64,000 bases of DNA from Shewanella woodyi ATCC 51908 (GCF_000019525.1 NC_010506.1:4092001-4156000); one strand, 5' to 3'. Positions 23,720 to 32,455 are shown, numbered from the stretch's first letter. Translations and numbers: made by a program. The notes: generated by a model from the sequence alone, not told the origin.

Positions 23720-24697
23720 ATGTCACCAATCTTAACCCCGCTGTTTGCTGTACTCGCCATGATGTTATTAGGCTCCTTAGTACAGAAACTCAAGATTTTG
23801 CCAATTGATACGGATCTGGTGCTAAACCAGTACGTCTATTACGTGGCATTTCCAGCCATCATGTTAATCGCACTGGCAGAGACCCCAATCCACGAGATAC
23901 TACAGTGGGGTTTTATCGCTGGATACAGCTTAGCGATGCTGCTGACTTACCTATTGGTAGTTTTGGTTTCACACATCACCAATAAGGGGCGTGCCGATCT
24001 GGCGGCGCTTAGGGCATTAAATACCACATTCGGCAATACCGCTTTTATCGGGATCCCTCTCCTATCTATGCTCTATCCTGAGCAGCAAAGCGCGCTTACC
24101 GCAGCAGCCATTGCCAGCTTGCTCTCCGTTATCGTTTTTGCTTTAGTGCTGGTATCAATTGAACTTTATCAGGAAAAAGGCGACAACAAGAGAGAGAGAA
24201 AACAGTCCCCCTTGCTGATTATCACACTCTCCTTAATACAGAATCCAGTAGTCATTGGCAGTGCTATTGGTGTATTCCTATCTGCCATTGAGTTTAAACT
24301 GTTCGAGCCTCTCTCCATCATGCTGAGAGATATCGGTATGACATCCAGTCCCTGTGCACTCTTTGCTATCGGTATGGTGCTTGTAAAAGCGAGCGGCAAC
24401 CACGAGATCAGCCACCAGAAACCAAAATGGCTCGACTTAATTGCCGAGTTGAGCTGGATAAACCTAGCTAAATTGTTCATTCAGCCTGCGCTGGCCTATA
24501 TTTTATTATCAGCGTTTGGAATTGAGGGTGACTACTTCATTATGGGAGTCCTGTTAGCAGCCCTTCCGACCGCAGCTAGCGTCTATCTACTTGCTGAACG
24601 ATATCAAGTTAAGGTAATGGTGAGTGCCCAAGCCATTATGTTAGGGACACTGTTAAGCATTGTAACCTTGCCCTTAATACAAAGTTTTTTGCATTAG
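23720..24697 (+). CDS. AEC family transporter (auxin efflux carrier/permease type)
   Basis: An inner-membrane permease of the AEC family (PF03547), whose bacterial members export or import small organic acids such as malonate. It has 325 residues and about ten hydrophobic helices in two five-helix halves. The first helix is ILTPLFAVLAMMLLGSLVQK. The family segment LNTTFGNTAFIGIPLLSMLY follows the fourth helix, and LLAALPTAASVYLLAERY, the matching second-half signature, lies near the C-terminus. The charged loop KGDNKRERKQSP (about 155-168) is cytoplasmic. The substrate cannot be told from sequence. It stands alone before recN. Confidence 0.9.
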   Translation: MSPILTPLFAVLAMMLLGSLVQKLKILPIDTDLVLNQYVYYVAFPAIMLIALAETPIHEILQWGFIAGYSLAMLLTYLLVVLVSHITNKGRADLAALRALNTTFGNTAFIGIPLLSMLYPEQQSALTAAAIASLLSVIVFALVLVSIELYQEKGDNKRERKQSPLLIITLSLIQNPVVIGSAIGVFLSAIEFKLFEPLSIMLRDIGMTSSPCALFAIGMVLVKASGNHEISHQKPKWLDLIAELSWINLAKLFIQPALAYILLSAFGIEGDYFIMGVLLAALPTAASVYLLAERYQVKVMVSAQAIMLGTLLSIVTLPLIQSFLH

Positions 24698-24779
24698 AAC
24701 TAACTGAATAATCACTTGATAACCAAAGTGTTTAAAGCGTATGCTCCGTTAGTAAAAGGTTAATTTTCACACAAGGCTT

Positions 24780-24821
24780 TACTGTATTTATGAACAGTAT
24801 ATACTGTTCATAAATACAGTA
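24780..24821. promoter_or_regulatory. Double LexA box forming a perfect 42-bp palindrome before recN
   Basis: Two LexA boxes, TACTGTATTTATGAACAGTA (24780-24799) and TACTGTTCATAAATACAGTA (24802-24821), are exact reverse complements of one another. With the central AT pair they form one perfect 42-bp palindrome. Each has CTGT-N8-ACAG. The element ends 22 bp before the recN ATG, and a -10-like TATACT (24800-24805) sits at its centre. Tight SOS repression of recN is expected. Confidence 0.93.
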
Positions 24822-24843
24822 CCCAAAGTGAAGGGGTCTCATC

Positions 24844-26505
24844 ATGCTTTGCCAACTCAGCATTAATAATTTTGCCATTGTTCGATTTCTCGAATTGGAT
24901 TTTAAACCTGGAATGACCAGCATTACAGGTGAAACAGGTGCAGGTAAATCTATTGCAATTGACGCCTTGGGGCTCTGTCTTGGCAATCGTGCCGATGCCA
25001 GTACCGTTCGCCCCGGAGCATCGAAAGCTGAAGTCAGTGCAAGATTTTCATTAGGTGATGTCCCCTTAGCAAAGCGTTGGCTTGAAGATAATGACCTTGA
25101 ACTAGATCAGGAGTGTATTTTAAGGCGAACCATCAACAGTGATGGACGCTCAAGAGCTTACATAAACGGCAACCCAGTCCCACTCATTCAGCTTAAAAGC
25201 CTAGGACAGCTACTAATTGGCATCCATGGTCAGCATGCTCATCACGCTATGTTGAAGAGTGAGCACCAGCTAACTCTATTAGACAGTTATGCTAACCACA
25301 GACTGCTACTCGAAGCCGTTTCTGCAGGTTATCAGCGTTGCAAATTAATAGAGAAAGAGCTTAAGGCACTACAGCAAACTCAACATGAACGTATCGCACG
25401 TAAGCAGTTACTCCAATATCAAGTTGAAGAGCTCAATGAGTTTGCCCTCAATGAGGGAGAGTTTGAGGAGATTGAAGCTGAGCACAAGAAACTTGCCAAT
25501 GGTACGGCCCTTATTCAGGCCTGCAAAAGTGAACTCTATATTCTACAAGAGAATGAACAGGGCAGTGTTGAATCACAGATAAATGCTGGTATCACTCAAG
25601 CTCAAGAGCTCGAAAGTTACGATCCTGCTCTAAAAAGCATAGTTAATATGCTTAATGATGCGCTTATCCAAATTCAGGAAAGCAGCAGTGAAATAGAGCG
25701 TTATTTAGATAAATTAGAGCTAGATCCTGAGTATTTTGAGCAGCTTGAACAGAGACTATCTAAATTAATGCAGCTTTCACGCAAACATCAGGTACTTCCT
25801 TGCGCCCTCTATGAGCATCATCAGGAGCTACTAACTGAGCTTAGCTCACTAGATTCAGACGAAGACGCACTCACTCAGCTGGAGGAGCAAGTCAATGCCA
25901 GCAGAGAGAGCTACCTTGCTCACGCTAAAAAGCTAAGCCAAAGCCGTAGTCGATATGCCAAAGAGTTAGATAAAAAGGTCACTCAATCGATACATGAACT
26001 CAGCATGCCAAAGGGCAAATTCTGTATCTCAGTCACCTTCAATGAAGAGCAGATCTCACCTAACGGCTGTGACAGCATAGAGTTTCAGGTCTCGACCAAT
26101 CCTGGCCAACCAATGCAAGCCATCTCTAAGGTTGCATCAGGTGGTGAGCTCTCACGTATCGGACTTGGCATTCAAGTGATCACCGCGAAAAAAGTATCGA
26201 CACCGACACTGATTTTTGACGAAGTGGATGTGGGGATTTCGGGTCCAACTGCCGCAGTTGTAGGGCGTATGCTTCGCTCTCTTGGAGACTCGACTCAAGT
26301 ATTTTGTGTGACCCACCTGCCTCAGGTTGCGGGTAACGGTCACCAACATATGTTCGTCAACAAGCACAGTAAAGCAGGTAAAACGGAAACCTCTATGGTC
26401 TCTTTAGATAAGCTGCAACGTATTGAGGAGTTAGCAAGATTACTTGGCGGCGATGTCATCACCAGCAATACACTAGCCAACGCCAAAGAGCTACTTCAGG
26501 GCTAA
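24844..26505 (+). CDS. recN: DNA repair protein RecN
   Basis: RecN is an SMC-like ATPase that acts in double-strand break repair and is among the most strongly SOS-induced proteins in E. coli. The 553 residues match the family. The N-terminal half-ATPase has Walker A ITGETGAGKSIAIDALGLCL at about residues 28-47. A long coiled coil (about 150-370) separates it from the C-terminal half with the ABC signature KVASGGELSRIGLGIQVI, Walker B LIFDEVDVGISG, and a histidine switch in CVTHLPQVAGNGHQHMFV. A fused double LexA box precedes it. Confidence 0.99.
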   Translation: MLCQLSINNFAIVRFLELDFKPGMTSITGETGAGKSIAIDALGLCLGNRADASTVRPGASKAEVSARFSLGDVPLAKRWLEDNDLELDQECILRRTINSDGRSRAYINGNPVPLIQLKSLGQLLIGIHGQHAHHAMLKSEHQLTLLDSYANHRLLLEAVSAGYQRCKLIEKELKALQQTQHERIARKQLLQYQVEELNEFALNEGEFEEIEAEHKKLANGTALIQACKSELYILQENEQGSVESQINAGITQAQELESYDPALKSIVNMLNDALIQIQESSSEIERYLDKLELDPEYFEQLEQRLSKLMQLSRKHQVLPCALYEHHQELLTELSSLDSDEDALTQLEEQVNASRESYLAHAKKLSQSRSRYAKELDKKVTQSIHELSMPKGKFCISVTFNEEQISPNGCDSIEFQVSTNPGQPMQAISKVASGGELSRIGLGIQVITAKKVSTPTLIFDEVDVGISGPTAAVVGRMLRSLGDSTQVFCVTHLPQVAGNGHQHMFVNKHSKAGKTETSMVSLDKLQRIEELARLLGGDVITSNTLANAKELLQG

Positions 26506-26515
26506 CTCCAACATT

Positions 26516-26529
26516 ATACCGATTGGTAT
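26516..26529. repeat. Dispersed intergenic palindrome ATACC-N4-GGTAT, copy 1
   Basis: ATACCGATTGGTAT lies 11 bp after the recN stop. It is a perfect 5+5 inverted repeat around GATT. Related copies occur at 26652, 42693, 61458 and, less well, at 1394 and 62099. Confidence 0.6.
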
Positions 26530-26541
26530 TAATCACACTTT

Positions 26542-26566
26542 AGCGGGCATCACCGGTGCCCGCTTA
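26542..26566 (+). terminator. Hairpin after recN
   Basis: AGCGGGCA pairs with TGCCCGCT around TCACCGG. It lies about 37 bp past the recN stop. The tail is TACTCTTCC rather than a pure T run, so termination is likely but not certain. Confidence 0.65.
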
Positions 26567-26651
26567 CTCTTCCTCAGCAAAACCACCTTTACCTTAAGTG
26601 CTATCGCCTCAAGTAAATATTAGAAATAGAGAGATCTATGCTCTATATTTT

Positions 26652-26665
26652 ATACTGATTGGTAT
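26652..26665. repeat. Dispersed intergenic palindrome, copy 2
   Basis: ATACTGATTGGTAT is a one-mismatch copy of the motif at 26516, in the same orientation and 136 bp away. It lies 39 bp before the TorF-like gene, in a position where it could overlap that promoter. Confidence 0.6.
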
Positions 26666-26703
26666 TAACCATATGCTAATACAACAGTAAAAAGGCAAAG
26701 GAT

Positions 26704-27423
26704 ATGAATTATTTACTGAAAAGCTTATTCGCGTTTCTATTGTTCGGTCTATTTCCTACCCAAGGCCAAGGAGAGGTCAACTATTTCGGCTATATCGCAG
26801 CGACCACAGATCATAGAGCCTACGGTGTATCACTGACACAGAAGGATCCCGCCATGCAGTTACATGCAGGATTAGCGACGGAAAATGGTTTCTATGTGGG
26901 CACCTTTATCTCGACATTTAATTTTATCGATGACGCTAGCCCCTATGAAGCGGGAGAGAACCTTGAAACGGATCTGTACGCTGGTTACCGTTTTGGGTTA
27001 AGCGAGGAGCTTGTCTTGTCCGTCACCCTCTATCAATACCTTATTCAAGGCACTGACAGAGGGATAAATCTAGACTTTACCGAGCTCATGATTGACCTAT
27101 ACAGCCCCTACGGTCAATTCTCCTTTAGCCATACTCTAAACGATATATTAGGGGACCTAAGCCAAGACAGCGCTTACCGAGTTGAATATAACAAAACCCT
27201 TGCTTTATGGGACACAGGCCTGTCGCTAGACATTCAACTTGGTCATTGGAATACAAAAGATGCCTTAGGTGAAGCCTATCTCTATTATAACCTCGGTATA
27301 AGCGCTCCTATCGGACCAGTCATGGCATGTATTGCCTACAATGGCACCGATAACTCGGGAGAGGCGCTGTTTGGCGATATAGCAGAAGGAACCTACTACG
27401 CCAAATTAACCTGGGCATTCTAA
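26704..27423 (+). CDS. TorF-type putative outer-membrane porin (Gcw_chp family)
   Basis: A 239-residue exported beta-barrel protein that I assign to the TorF/Gcw_chp family. A signal peptide (MNYLLKSLFAFLLFGLFPTQ, cleavage near residue 24) is followed by the family opening FGYIAATTDHRAYGVSLTQK and HAGLATENGFYVGTFIS. Alternating strands run through to the C-terminus, which ends AKLTWAF with the terminal Phe usual for outer-membrane barrels. It would be inserted in the outer membrane; the solute is unknown. It converges with the penicillin-acylase gene, whose stop is only 14 bp away. Confidence 0.75.
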   Translation: MNYLLKSLFAFLLFGLFPTQGQGEVNYFGYIAATTDHRAYGVSLTQKDPAMQLHAGLATENGFYVGTFISTFNFIDDASPYEAGENLETDLYAGYRFGLSEELVLSVTLYQYLIQGTDRGINLDFTELMIDLYSPYGQFSFSHTLNDILGDLSQDSAYRVEYNKTLALWDTGLSLDIQLGHWNTKDALGEAYLYYNLGISAPIGPVMACIAYNGTDNSGEALFGDIAEGTYYAKLTWAF

Positions 27424-27437
27424 TCACTGTATAGATT

Positions 27438-29747
27438 TCAATTACCAGCTTTAATCGTTATCTTATGCAAAATCTCACTGGGCAACAAAGCGGTACTCTT
27501 TTGCTTGGCATAATCATCAAAACCACTACGATAATAATCAGATAAAGGGTGGCCTGATTGTCCACCAGGAACCATCATCACAGCCTGTTCTTCCAAACCT
27601 GGCTGAATAATAAAACGTTGAGATGCGCCAAAAGATCCTCGTTGAACCGCAGGCATAAAGGAGTCACCATAACCTGCTACTTTTGGCATATCTAGAAAGC
27701 GGCTTAATAGAGGGATTTGCCTGCTAAAAGGATGCTTTATCTCTAATTGATTGACCTTGCCCCATTGCAGATCTTCAAGTTCCCCCGCTTCACTATGTTT
27801 AGCGAGCAGACCTGTAACCGATGCTTGGTAGCTAGAGATGATAAATTCGTCCCAACTACTGTATTGTTCTGGAAGCCAACTCTCTGGCTGCTCAGTAATA
27901 ATTTGCCAAATTGCAGGCTCTAAATAACGCTTCACAACAGATAAACTTAACTCTATCTCATTCAACTCAGTTTCAAGTGGGGCAAAAACCGTATCTATCA
28001 GCTGAGTTCTAAACCCTCTCACCAATGTATACCCTACAGAATCAGCACAGGCACACTTCTGCCAGTCTCTTAGCAGCTGAATATCTTTAGCAAAACGCGT
28101 AGGTTGAGTAGCCAGTAGTCTGATCAGATATTGGTGCCATGAACTTAAAAAACGAGCTTCGTTATCCAGTTGAAGCTTTAAGAAAGACGCCTCTGTAAAA
28201 CTTGTCGATTCAAACAATCTATCTCTTATCTGTTGAGCCCTAGCCCCCAACGCATAACCGCCATCACCAAAGCGCGTAGCCGCTTGTGACGACATAACTC
28301 TGGAGTTTGCAGACCATAACCGTTGGGACTCAGGATTATAAACTTGAGGCAAAACAGCTTCATCTTCCATCCAAGCGTTAATTTGAAACCTGTTGGCCTT
28401 TTGAGCTGTATTACTGGGGTTTGTGCGTGAAGGAACAGCGCCAGCGGGGGTCCAGCCAGCGTTACCATCACTGTCCACCAGCATGATATTTTGCACCGGA
28501 ATACCAAAGCGAGTGGCCAAGGTGAGTCCCTGCTCAACACTATCAGCGGTTTCCAACGCCATAAGCTCCATATCCACCGCATAGTCGCGATGAGCAACCC
28601 AAGAGAGTCCATAAGCCTGCTCATTAACCCACTTAACGGGTCCAAACCTTGAAAGCTCGATAGTGTACTCAATATTGCTGTCAGGTAATACGATGGTCTC
28701 AACCTCTGTTAAGATTTTATCCGCTGGCGTTAACGCCACCCAATCAGCGGTATCGATATAGGCGTTAGTAAATCCCCATGCAAGCAGACCGTTTGTCCCC
28801 ACCACAATAGCTGGCGCGCCAGGCAGAGAAACACCTGTCACTTGCACCTTTTCTCTCTTGTTACCTAAGGTGTTTATGTAATTGAGCTGCGCGCGATACC
28901 AGATAATGGGCGCAGCCAGTGATAGATGCATATCATCAGATAACATCCCCTTACCGCTTTGAGTTAGCTCCCCTGTCACAGCCCAGTTATTACTGCCTAT
29001 GTCCAGAGGCTCCTCGATATCTGTCATCTTTGCCGCAAGCAGGCTTGAAGGTGATAATCTTGGTATTGCGCCAGACTTAGTAGGAAGTAAGCTGCCATCA
29101 AGCGCTGCCTGATAGGAACTATTTTGTATGATGAAAGCCAACATCTCTTGACCATGTAGCTGCTCTATCTGGGTTAACACCATATCTCTTGTTGGTGTCC
29201 TCCCTTGAAGATCCAGATACATGCTATAGATAACCAGTAAGCTATCAGCAGGGACCCATGGCTTAGGTTTTGTCCCTGTCGCAAGGTACTCAAACGAATC
29301 AAGGTGTTGCTCAGCAAGGGCATCGTTAACCCCATTGGCATAGGTCTGTAGCATCATCTTTTCAGTTATCGGCAGGCTAGCCACTATCCCCTCTGCGCGT
29401 TTCCTGAACTGATGGAAGCGGCGATTTTTATCCAAAGGAAGTGCCTTCTCTCCAAAAATCTCAGACAGCTCACCAGCAGCATTACGCCTTAACAGGTCCA
29501 TCTGAAAAAACCTGTCCTGCCCATGAGCAAAGCCTAATCCATAAGTCACATCTTTTCGGCTCTGACCTGTGATAACAGCCGTACCTAAACGATCACGCTC
29601 CAGTGTTATATCTTTAGAGATGTGAGCACTAAGCAACTCGCCTGAAAGTCGAGGTAAACTCAAATTCAAGGCCAAGTAGATGCCACAAGAGAGGATAAAA
29701 ACCAGTGATAATGTACTGATAAGGAATATTTTTATTATTTTATACAT
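27438..29747 (-). CDS. Penicillin acylase family protein (Ntn-hydrolase)
   Basis: This is a periplasmic N-terminal-nucleophile amidase of the penicillin/acyl-homoserine-lactone acylase family, made as a precursor that cleaves itself into alpha and beta chains. It has 769 residues. An N-terminal hydrophobic signal (residues 5-27) is followed by the alpha part with YGLGFAHGQDRFFQMDLLRR (about 70-90). The self-cleavage and catalytic Ser252 lies in IGSNNWAVTGELT, followed by SDDMHLSLAAPIIWYRAQL. The beta chain ends with GGQSGHPLSDYYRSGFDDYA, typical of the family. Substrate could be a beta-lactam, N-acyl-homoserine lactone or another N-acyl amide; sequence alone does not decide. Confidence 0.9.
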   Translation of the reverse strand: MYKIIKIFLISTLSLVFILSCGIYLALNLSLPRLSGELLSAHISKDITLERDRLGTAVITGQSRKDVTYGLGFAHGQDRFFQMDLLRRNAAGELSEIFGEKALPLDKNRRFHQFRKRAEGIVASLPITEKMMLQTYANGVNDALAEQHLDSFEYLATGTKPKPWVPADSLLVIYSMYLDLQGRTPTRDMVLTQIEQLHGQEMLAFIIQNSSYQAALDGSLLPTKSGAIPRLSPSSLLAAKMTDIEEPLDIGSNNWAVTGELTQSGKGMLSDDMHLSLAAPIIWYRAQLNYINTLGNKREKVQVTGVSLPGAPAIVVGTNGLLAWGFTNAYIDTADWVALTPADKILTEVETIVLPDSNIEYTIELSRFGPVKWVNEQAYGLSWVAHRDYAVDMELMALETADSVEQGLTLATRFGIPVQNIMLVDSDGNAGWTPAGAVPSRTNPSNTAQKANRFQINAWMEDEAVLPQVYNPESQRLWSANSRVMSSQAATRFGDGGYALGARAQQIRDRLFESTSFTEASFLKLQLDNEARFLSSWHQYLIRLLATQPTRFAKDIQLLRDWQKCACADSVGYTLVRGFRTQLIDTVFAPLETELNEIELSLSVVKRYLEPAIWQIITEQPESWLPEQYSSWDEFIISSYQASVTGLLAKHSEAGELEDLQWGKVNQLEIKHPFSRQIPLLSRFLDMPKVAGYGDSFMPAVQRGSFGASQRFIIQPGLEEQAVMMVPGGQSGHPLSDYYRSGFDDYAKQKSTALLPSEILHKITIKAGN

Positions 29748-29860
29748 TAACTAACACCATGGTTTATGAGCTTTTACATCATGATATATCAAGTTAGTTA
29801 AATGTTATATTTCTAATAAAAATATTCCATAAGTGATAAAGATTAAGATAGAAAATAGTC

Positions 29861-30127
29861 TTACATGCATTGAGCCAATGCGCCTTTCTTGGTTGCTGCC
29901 ATCACGCAACCACGTTCACTATCTGATGCGGCCTTGCAATCAGCCATCATGGTTTTACCATCGGGAGCCATGCTACCAAGCACTTTTTGTGCATGCTTGA
30001 CCACCTCAGAACATTTTTCAACAGGCACAGGATCATAGTTGCTACATCCACTAAGTGACAATAATGATCCAGCCATTAATACCAATATCACTCTACCCAC
30101 ACCATTTCGGTTATCAGAACTAGACAT
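29861..30127 (-). CDS. Small lipoprotein, cysteine-rich, function unknown
   Basis: An 88-residue lipoprotein. A basic N-terminus and hydrophobic stretch (VGRVILVLMAGSLLSLSGC) end in a good lipobox LSGC at residues 25-28. The mature part has four further cysteines (EKCSEV, ADCKAA, RGCVMA and the ALAQCM end), which could form two disulfides. GAGGGTG upstream of the ATG is a good ribosome site. It is divergent from a zinc-ribbon gene across about 180 bp and downstream of no obvious partner. I recognise no family and cannot assign a function. Confidence 0.75.
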   Translation of the reverse strand: MSSSDNRNGVGRVILVLMAGSLLSLSGCSNYDPVPVEKCSEVVKHAQKVLGSMAPDGKTMMADCKAASDSERGCVMAATKKGALAQCM

Positions 30128-30303
30128 ATTTCACCCTCAAGGTTCTTCTCATTGATACTCAAAGACTAGATGAGATCTGTAACTTCTGCCTTTCTAGTAA
30201 AGCTAAATACCAATTTATATGTCTCAAACTTCGGCCTGCCTAATCTTGACTTGAAGATGATTAAACGTAAGCTAAATACAACTTATTCAACTCTATTAGA
30301 ACA

Positions 30304-30555
30304 ATGGCTAAACCCAATAAGAAAGGCCCTACACGAACCGTCGATATCTTCTGCGCTAAGTGTAAAACCCAACTCTTTAAATATCGAAAAGGGGGAAAAG
30401 GGGCATTAGTTAAATGCTTTAAAGAGCGGATAGTAGAAGATCACACACAAACACCCTGCATCTGCCCCGGTTGTGGGCAAGAGTTTGCACGAGACACATT
30501 AGTAAGGGGCACGCCTTCATTAAAGATGATTGGCGGTAAAGTCAGCTTTAAATAA
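30304..30555 (+). CDS. Zinc-ribbon protein, function unknown
   Basis: An 83-residue basic cytoplasmic protein. It has two cysteine pairs, FCAKCKTQLFKYRKG (Cys17/Cys20) and CICPGCGQEF (two or three Cys near residue 52), as in a treble-clef or zinc-ribbon fold. The remainder is Lys/Gly-rich (RKGGKGALVKCFKERI). The C-terminus RGTPSLKMIGGKVSFK looks conserved in style, but I cannot name a family with confidence. It converges with curA, sharing the terminator at 30555-30580. It may bind RNA or act as a small zinc protein, but this is a guess from composition. Confidence 0.7.
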   Translation: MAKPNKKGPTRTVDIFCAKCKTQLFKYRKGGKGALVKCFKERIVEDHTQTPCICPGCGQEFARDTLVRGTPSLKMIGGKVSFK

Positions 30556-30580
30556 AAGGGCCAAAACGGCCCTTAATTTT
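30555..30580. terminator. Shared terminator between the zinc-ribbon gene and curA
   Basis: AAGGGCC and GGCCCTT pair around AAAAC and are followed by AATTTT. The hairpin lies between two convergent stops (30555 and 30590) and can serve both strands. Confidence 0.8.
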
Positions 30581-30589
30581 ATTCGGTGG

Positions 30590-31588
30590 TTAAGCTAATT
30601 TCACCACCATTTTACCACAATTCTTACCTTCAAATAGCCCGATAAAAGCAGTTGAGGCATTCTCCAGCCCCTCATAAACCGTCTGCTCAGCCTTAACGGC
30701 ACCAGTAGTAAGCCATTGGCCCATCTCTTTAGCAAACTCAGGATAATGTGCCCAATGTTCAAACACGATAAACCCTTCAACTCTTAATTTTTTAATGATG
30801 ATCATAGCAAGGTTACTTGGACCAGGAGTGGGTACGGTATCATTGTACTGTGCAATCATGCCGCACACCGCAATTCTTCCATGATCATTCATATTATCCA
30901 GTGCTGCTGAAAGGTGCTCCCCACCTACATTCTCAAAATAAACATCCACACCTTCTTGAGCCGCCTCTTTCAATGCTTCACTCAAATTACTCACTGTTTT
31001 ATAGTTAATCACAGCATCGACCCCTAAACTTTTTAAGTAAGCCGCTTTTTCATCAGAGCCAACGGACGCGATCACTTTCGCCCCAATTAGCTTGCCAAGC
31101 TGGCATGCAATACTTCCTACAGCACCAGAAGCTGCCGACACAAACAGTGTCTCTCCAGCTTTAAGCTCAGAAATTCGGGTTAATCCAGTCCAGGCTGTCA
31201 TTCCCGGCATGCCTAAAACACCAAGAAAATGTGATTCACTTAGCGAGATATCTGGTAGCTTAGTGTGCTCATTGCCATCAGTCACATAATGACTCCGCCA
31301 ACCTAACATGCTGGTAACTTTACTCCCCACAGGAAACTCTGCATGACGAGACTCAATCACCTCCCCTATCGCACCACCATCAAGAACTTCACCTAAATTA
31401 AATGGTGCAATATAACTCTCCCTGTCAATCATTCGCCCGCGCATATAAGGGTCAACAGACATCCATAAGTTTTTGACTAAAAACTCTCCCTCTTTGACTT
31501 CTGGCAATGACAAAGATGCAATTTTAAAATTATCAGGAGTAGGAACTCCCTCTGGTCGTGAGTTAAGTAAGATCTGTTGAGCCTGCAT
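30590..31588 (-). CDS. NADP-dependent oxidoreductase, CurA/leukotriene B4 dehydrogenase-like
   Basis: A zinc-independent medium-chain reductase that reduces activated double bonds (enones) with NADPH. It has 332 residues from the ATG preceded by GAGG. The N-terminal GroES-like part has LWMSVDPYMRGRM (about residues 43-55). The nucleotide-binding part has FVSAASGAVGSIACQLGKL, which contains the AASGAVGS glycine motif (about 152-164), and ENVGGEHLSAALDNM (about 222-236). E. coli CurA (curcumin reductase) is the nearest named relative I know. It is divergent from a MarR-type regulator, with a palindromic operator between them, so it is probably induced by an electrophile or related ligand. Confidence 0.9.
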   Translation of the reverse strand: MQAQQILLNSRPEGVPTPDNFKIASLSLPEVKEGEFLVKNLWMSVDPYMRGRMIDRESYIAPFNLGEVLDGGAIGEVIESRHAEFPVGSKVTSMLGWRSHYVTDGNEHTKLPDISLSESHFLGVLGMPGMTAWTGLTRISELKAGETLFVSAASGAVGSIACQLGKLIGAKVIASVGSDEKAAYLKSLGVDAVINYKTVSNLSEALKEAAQEGVDVYFENVGGEHLSAALDNMNDHGRIAVCGMIAQYNDTVPTPGPSNLAMIIIKKLRVEGFIVFEHWAHYPEFAKEMGQWLTTGAVKAEQTVYEGLENASTAFIGLFEGKNCGKMVVKLA

Positions 31589-31602
31589 AAACACCTCTTT
31601 TA

Positions 31603-31674
31603 CTTTGCGCGCTAATTAATTGTGATAAACTCTACTATCAAACTCAGACAAAGACAACTACTTTGCGCGCAAAG
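31603..31674. promoter_or_regulatory. Probable MarR operator pair in the curA/marR intergenic region
   Basis: CTTTGCGCGCAAAG (31661-31674) is a perfect 14-bp palindrome, and its left half CTTTGCGCGC recurs at 31603-31612, 58 bp away. Both lie between the divergent curA-like and MarR-family genes. MarR dimers bind such short palindromes, so autoregulation plus control of curA is the likely reading; the binding protein is inferred. Confidence 0.65.
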
Positions 31675-31751
31675 CATATTTCATTAGCGAAGTTAGATTC
31701 GTGCTGAGATAAACTCAATAGTTAACAGATAACTGACACATTAAGGTCTAT

Positions 31752-32237
31752 ATGGTGAAAAATAGCTCAACTCTGAAGATAAATGATGCGGAACTCACAA
31801 ATGATAATCAGCAGAGCCAATCTCTATCAGATAATGTTTGTTTTGCGCTATATACCGCTGGAAATGCTTTAGTGCGTGCGTATCGACCATTATTAGAGCA
31901 GTGCGATCTTACCTACCCACAATACTTAGTCATGCAAGCATTATGGCTAAACGATGGTGCCAGCTTGACTGATCTATCTCGAGAGACGCGGCTTGATCTC
32001 GGTACGCTAACCCCGATAGTAAAGCGTCTAGAAGCTAAATCGTTATTAGTTAGGCGCATCGACAGCCAAGATGAGCGTAAAAAGGTCATTCAAGTCACTC
32101 CTTCTGGTATTGCACTAAAACAAGAAGCTCTGTCACTCAAACAGGTGCTTTTAAGTAAGGTCAGCATTTCAGAACAAGAGATAGACTCCTTACGTGATCT
32201 ATGTCTGACATTAATTGATGATTTAAACCAAAAATAG
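31752..32237 (+). CDS. MarR family transcriptional regulator
   Basis: A 161-residue winged-helix repressor. The family core is clear: VCFALYTAGNALVRAYRPLL, then LTYPQYLVMQALWLNDGASL, the recognition region TDLSRETRLDLGTLTPIVKR (about residues 75-95) and the wing SLLVRRIDSQDERKKVIQVT. The sequence resembles the OhrR/MgrA branch of MarR proteins, many of which sense oxidants or electrophiles through a cysteine near the N-terminus. Cys27 (DNVCFALY) sits where OhrR has its reactive cysteine, so redox or electrophile sensing is possible. It is divergent from the curA-like reductase. Confidence 0.9.
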   Translation: MVKNSSTLKINDAELTNDNQQSQSLSDNVCFALYTAGNALVRAYRPLLEQCDLTYPQYLVMQALWLNDGASLTDLSRETRLDLGTLTPIVKRLEAKSLLVRRIDSQDERKKVIQVTPSGIALKQEALSLKQVLLSKVSISEQEIDSLRDLCLTLIDDLNQK

Positions 32238-32455
32238 CTTAATTAATTAAGTAGATAATCTAGCTGTTAATGCATCTTCGTATATCCAATGAATATTTCT
32301 CATTAAAACAGTTAAAAGTGAAAATTCCACTTGCGATAAATGGCTTCATGGAGAATACTTTTACTGGGGACCAGACCAATGAAAACTGATTTAAAATAGT
32401 GTATTAGATTAGGAGTTTGTACTTCTATCTCGCCATGCACAGCAGAAGGATCACT

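Noticed and set aside
28226..28702. 158-codon minus-strand ORF inside the penicillin-acylase gene
   Set aside because: It is an out-of-frame overlap in a gene whose own frame is clearly conserved.
30170..30409. 79-codon ORF overlapping the zinc-ribbon start
   Set aside because: It overlaps the more plausible zinc-ribbon gene in another frame and has no recognisable motif.
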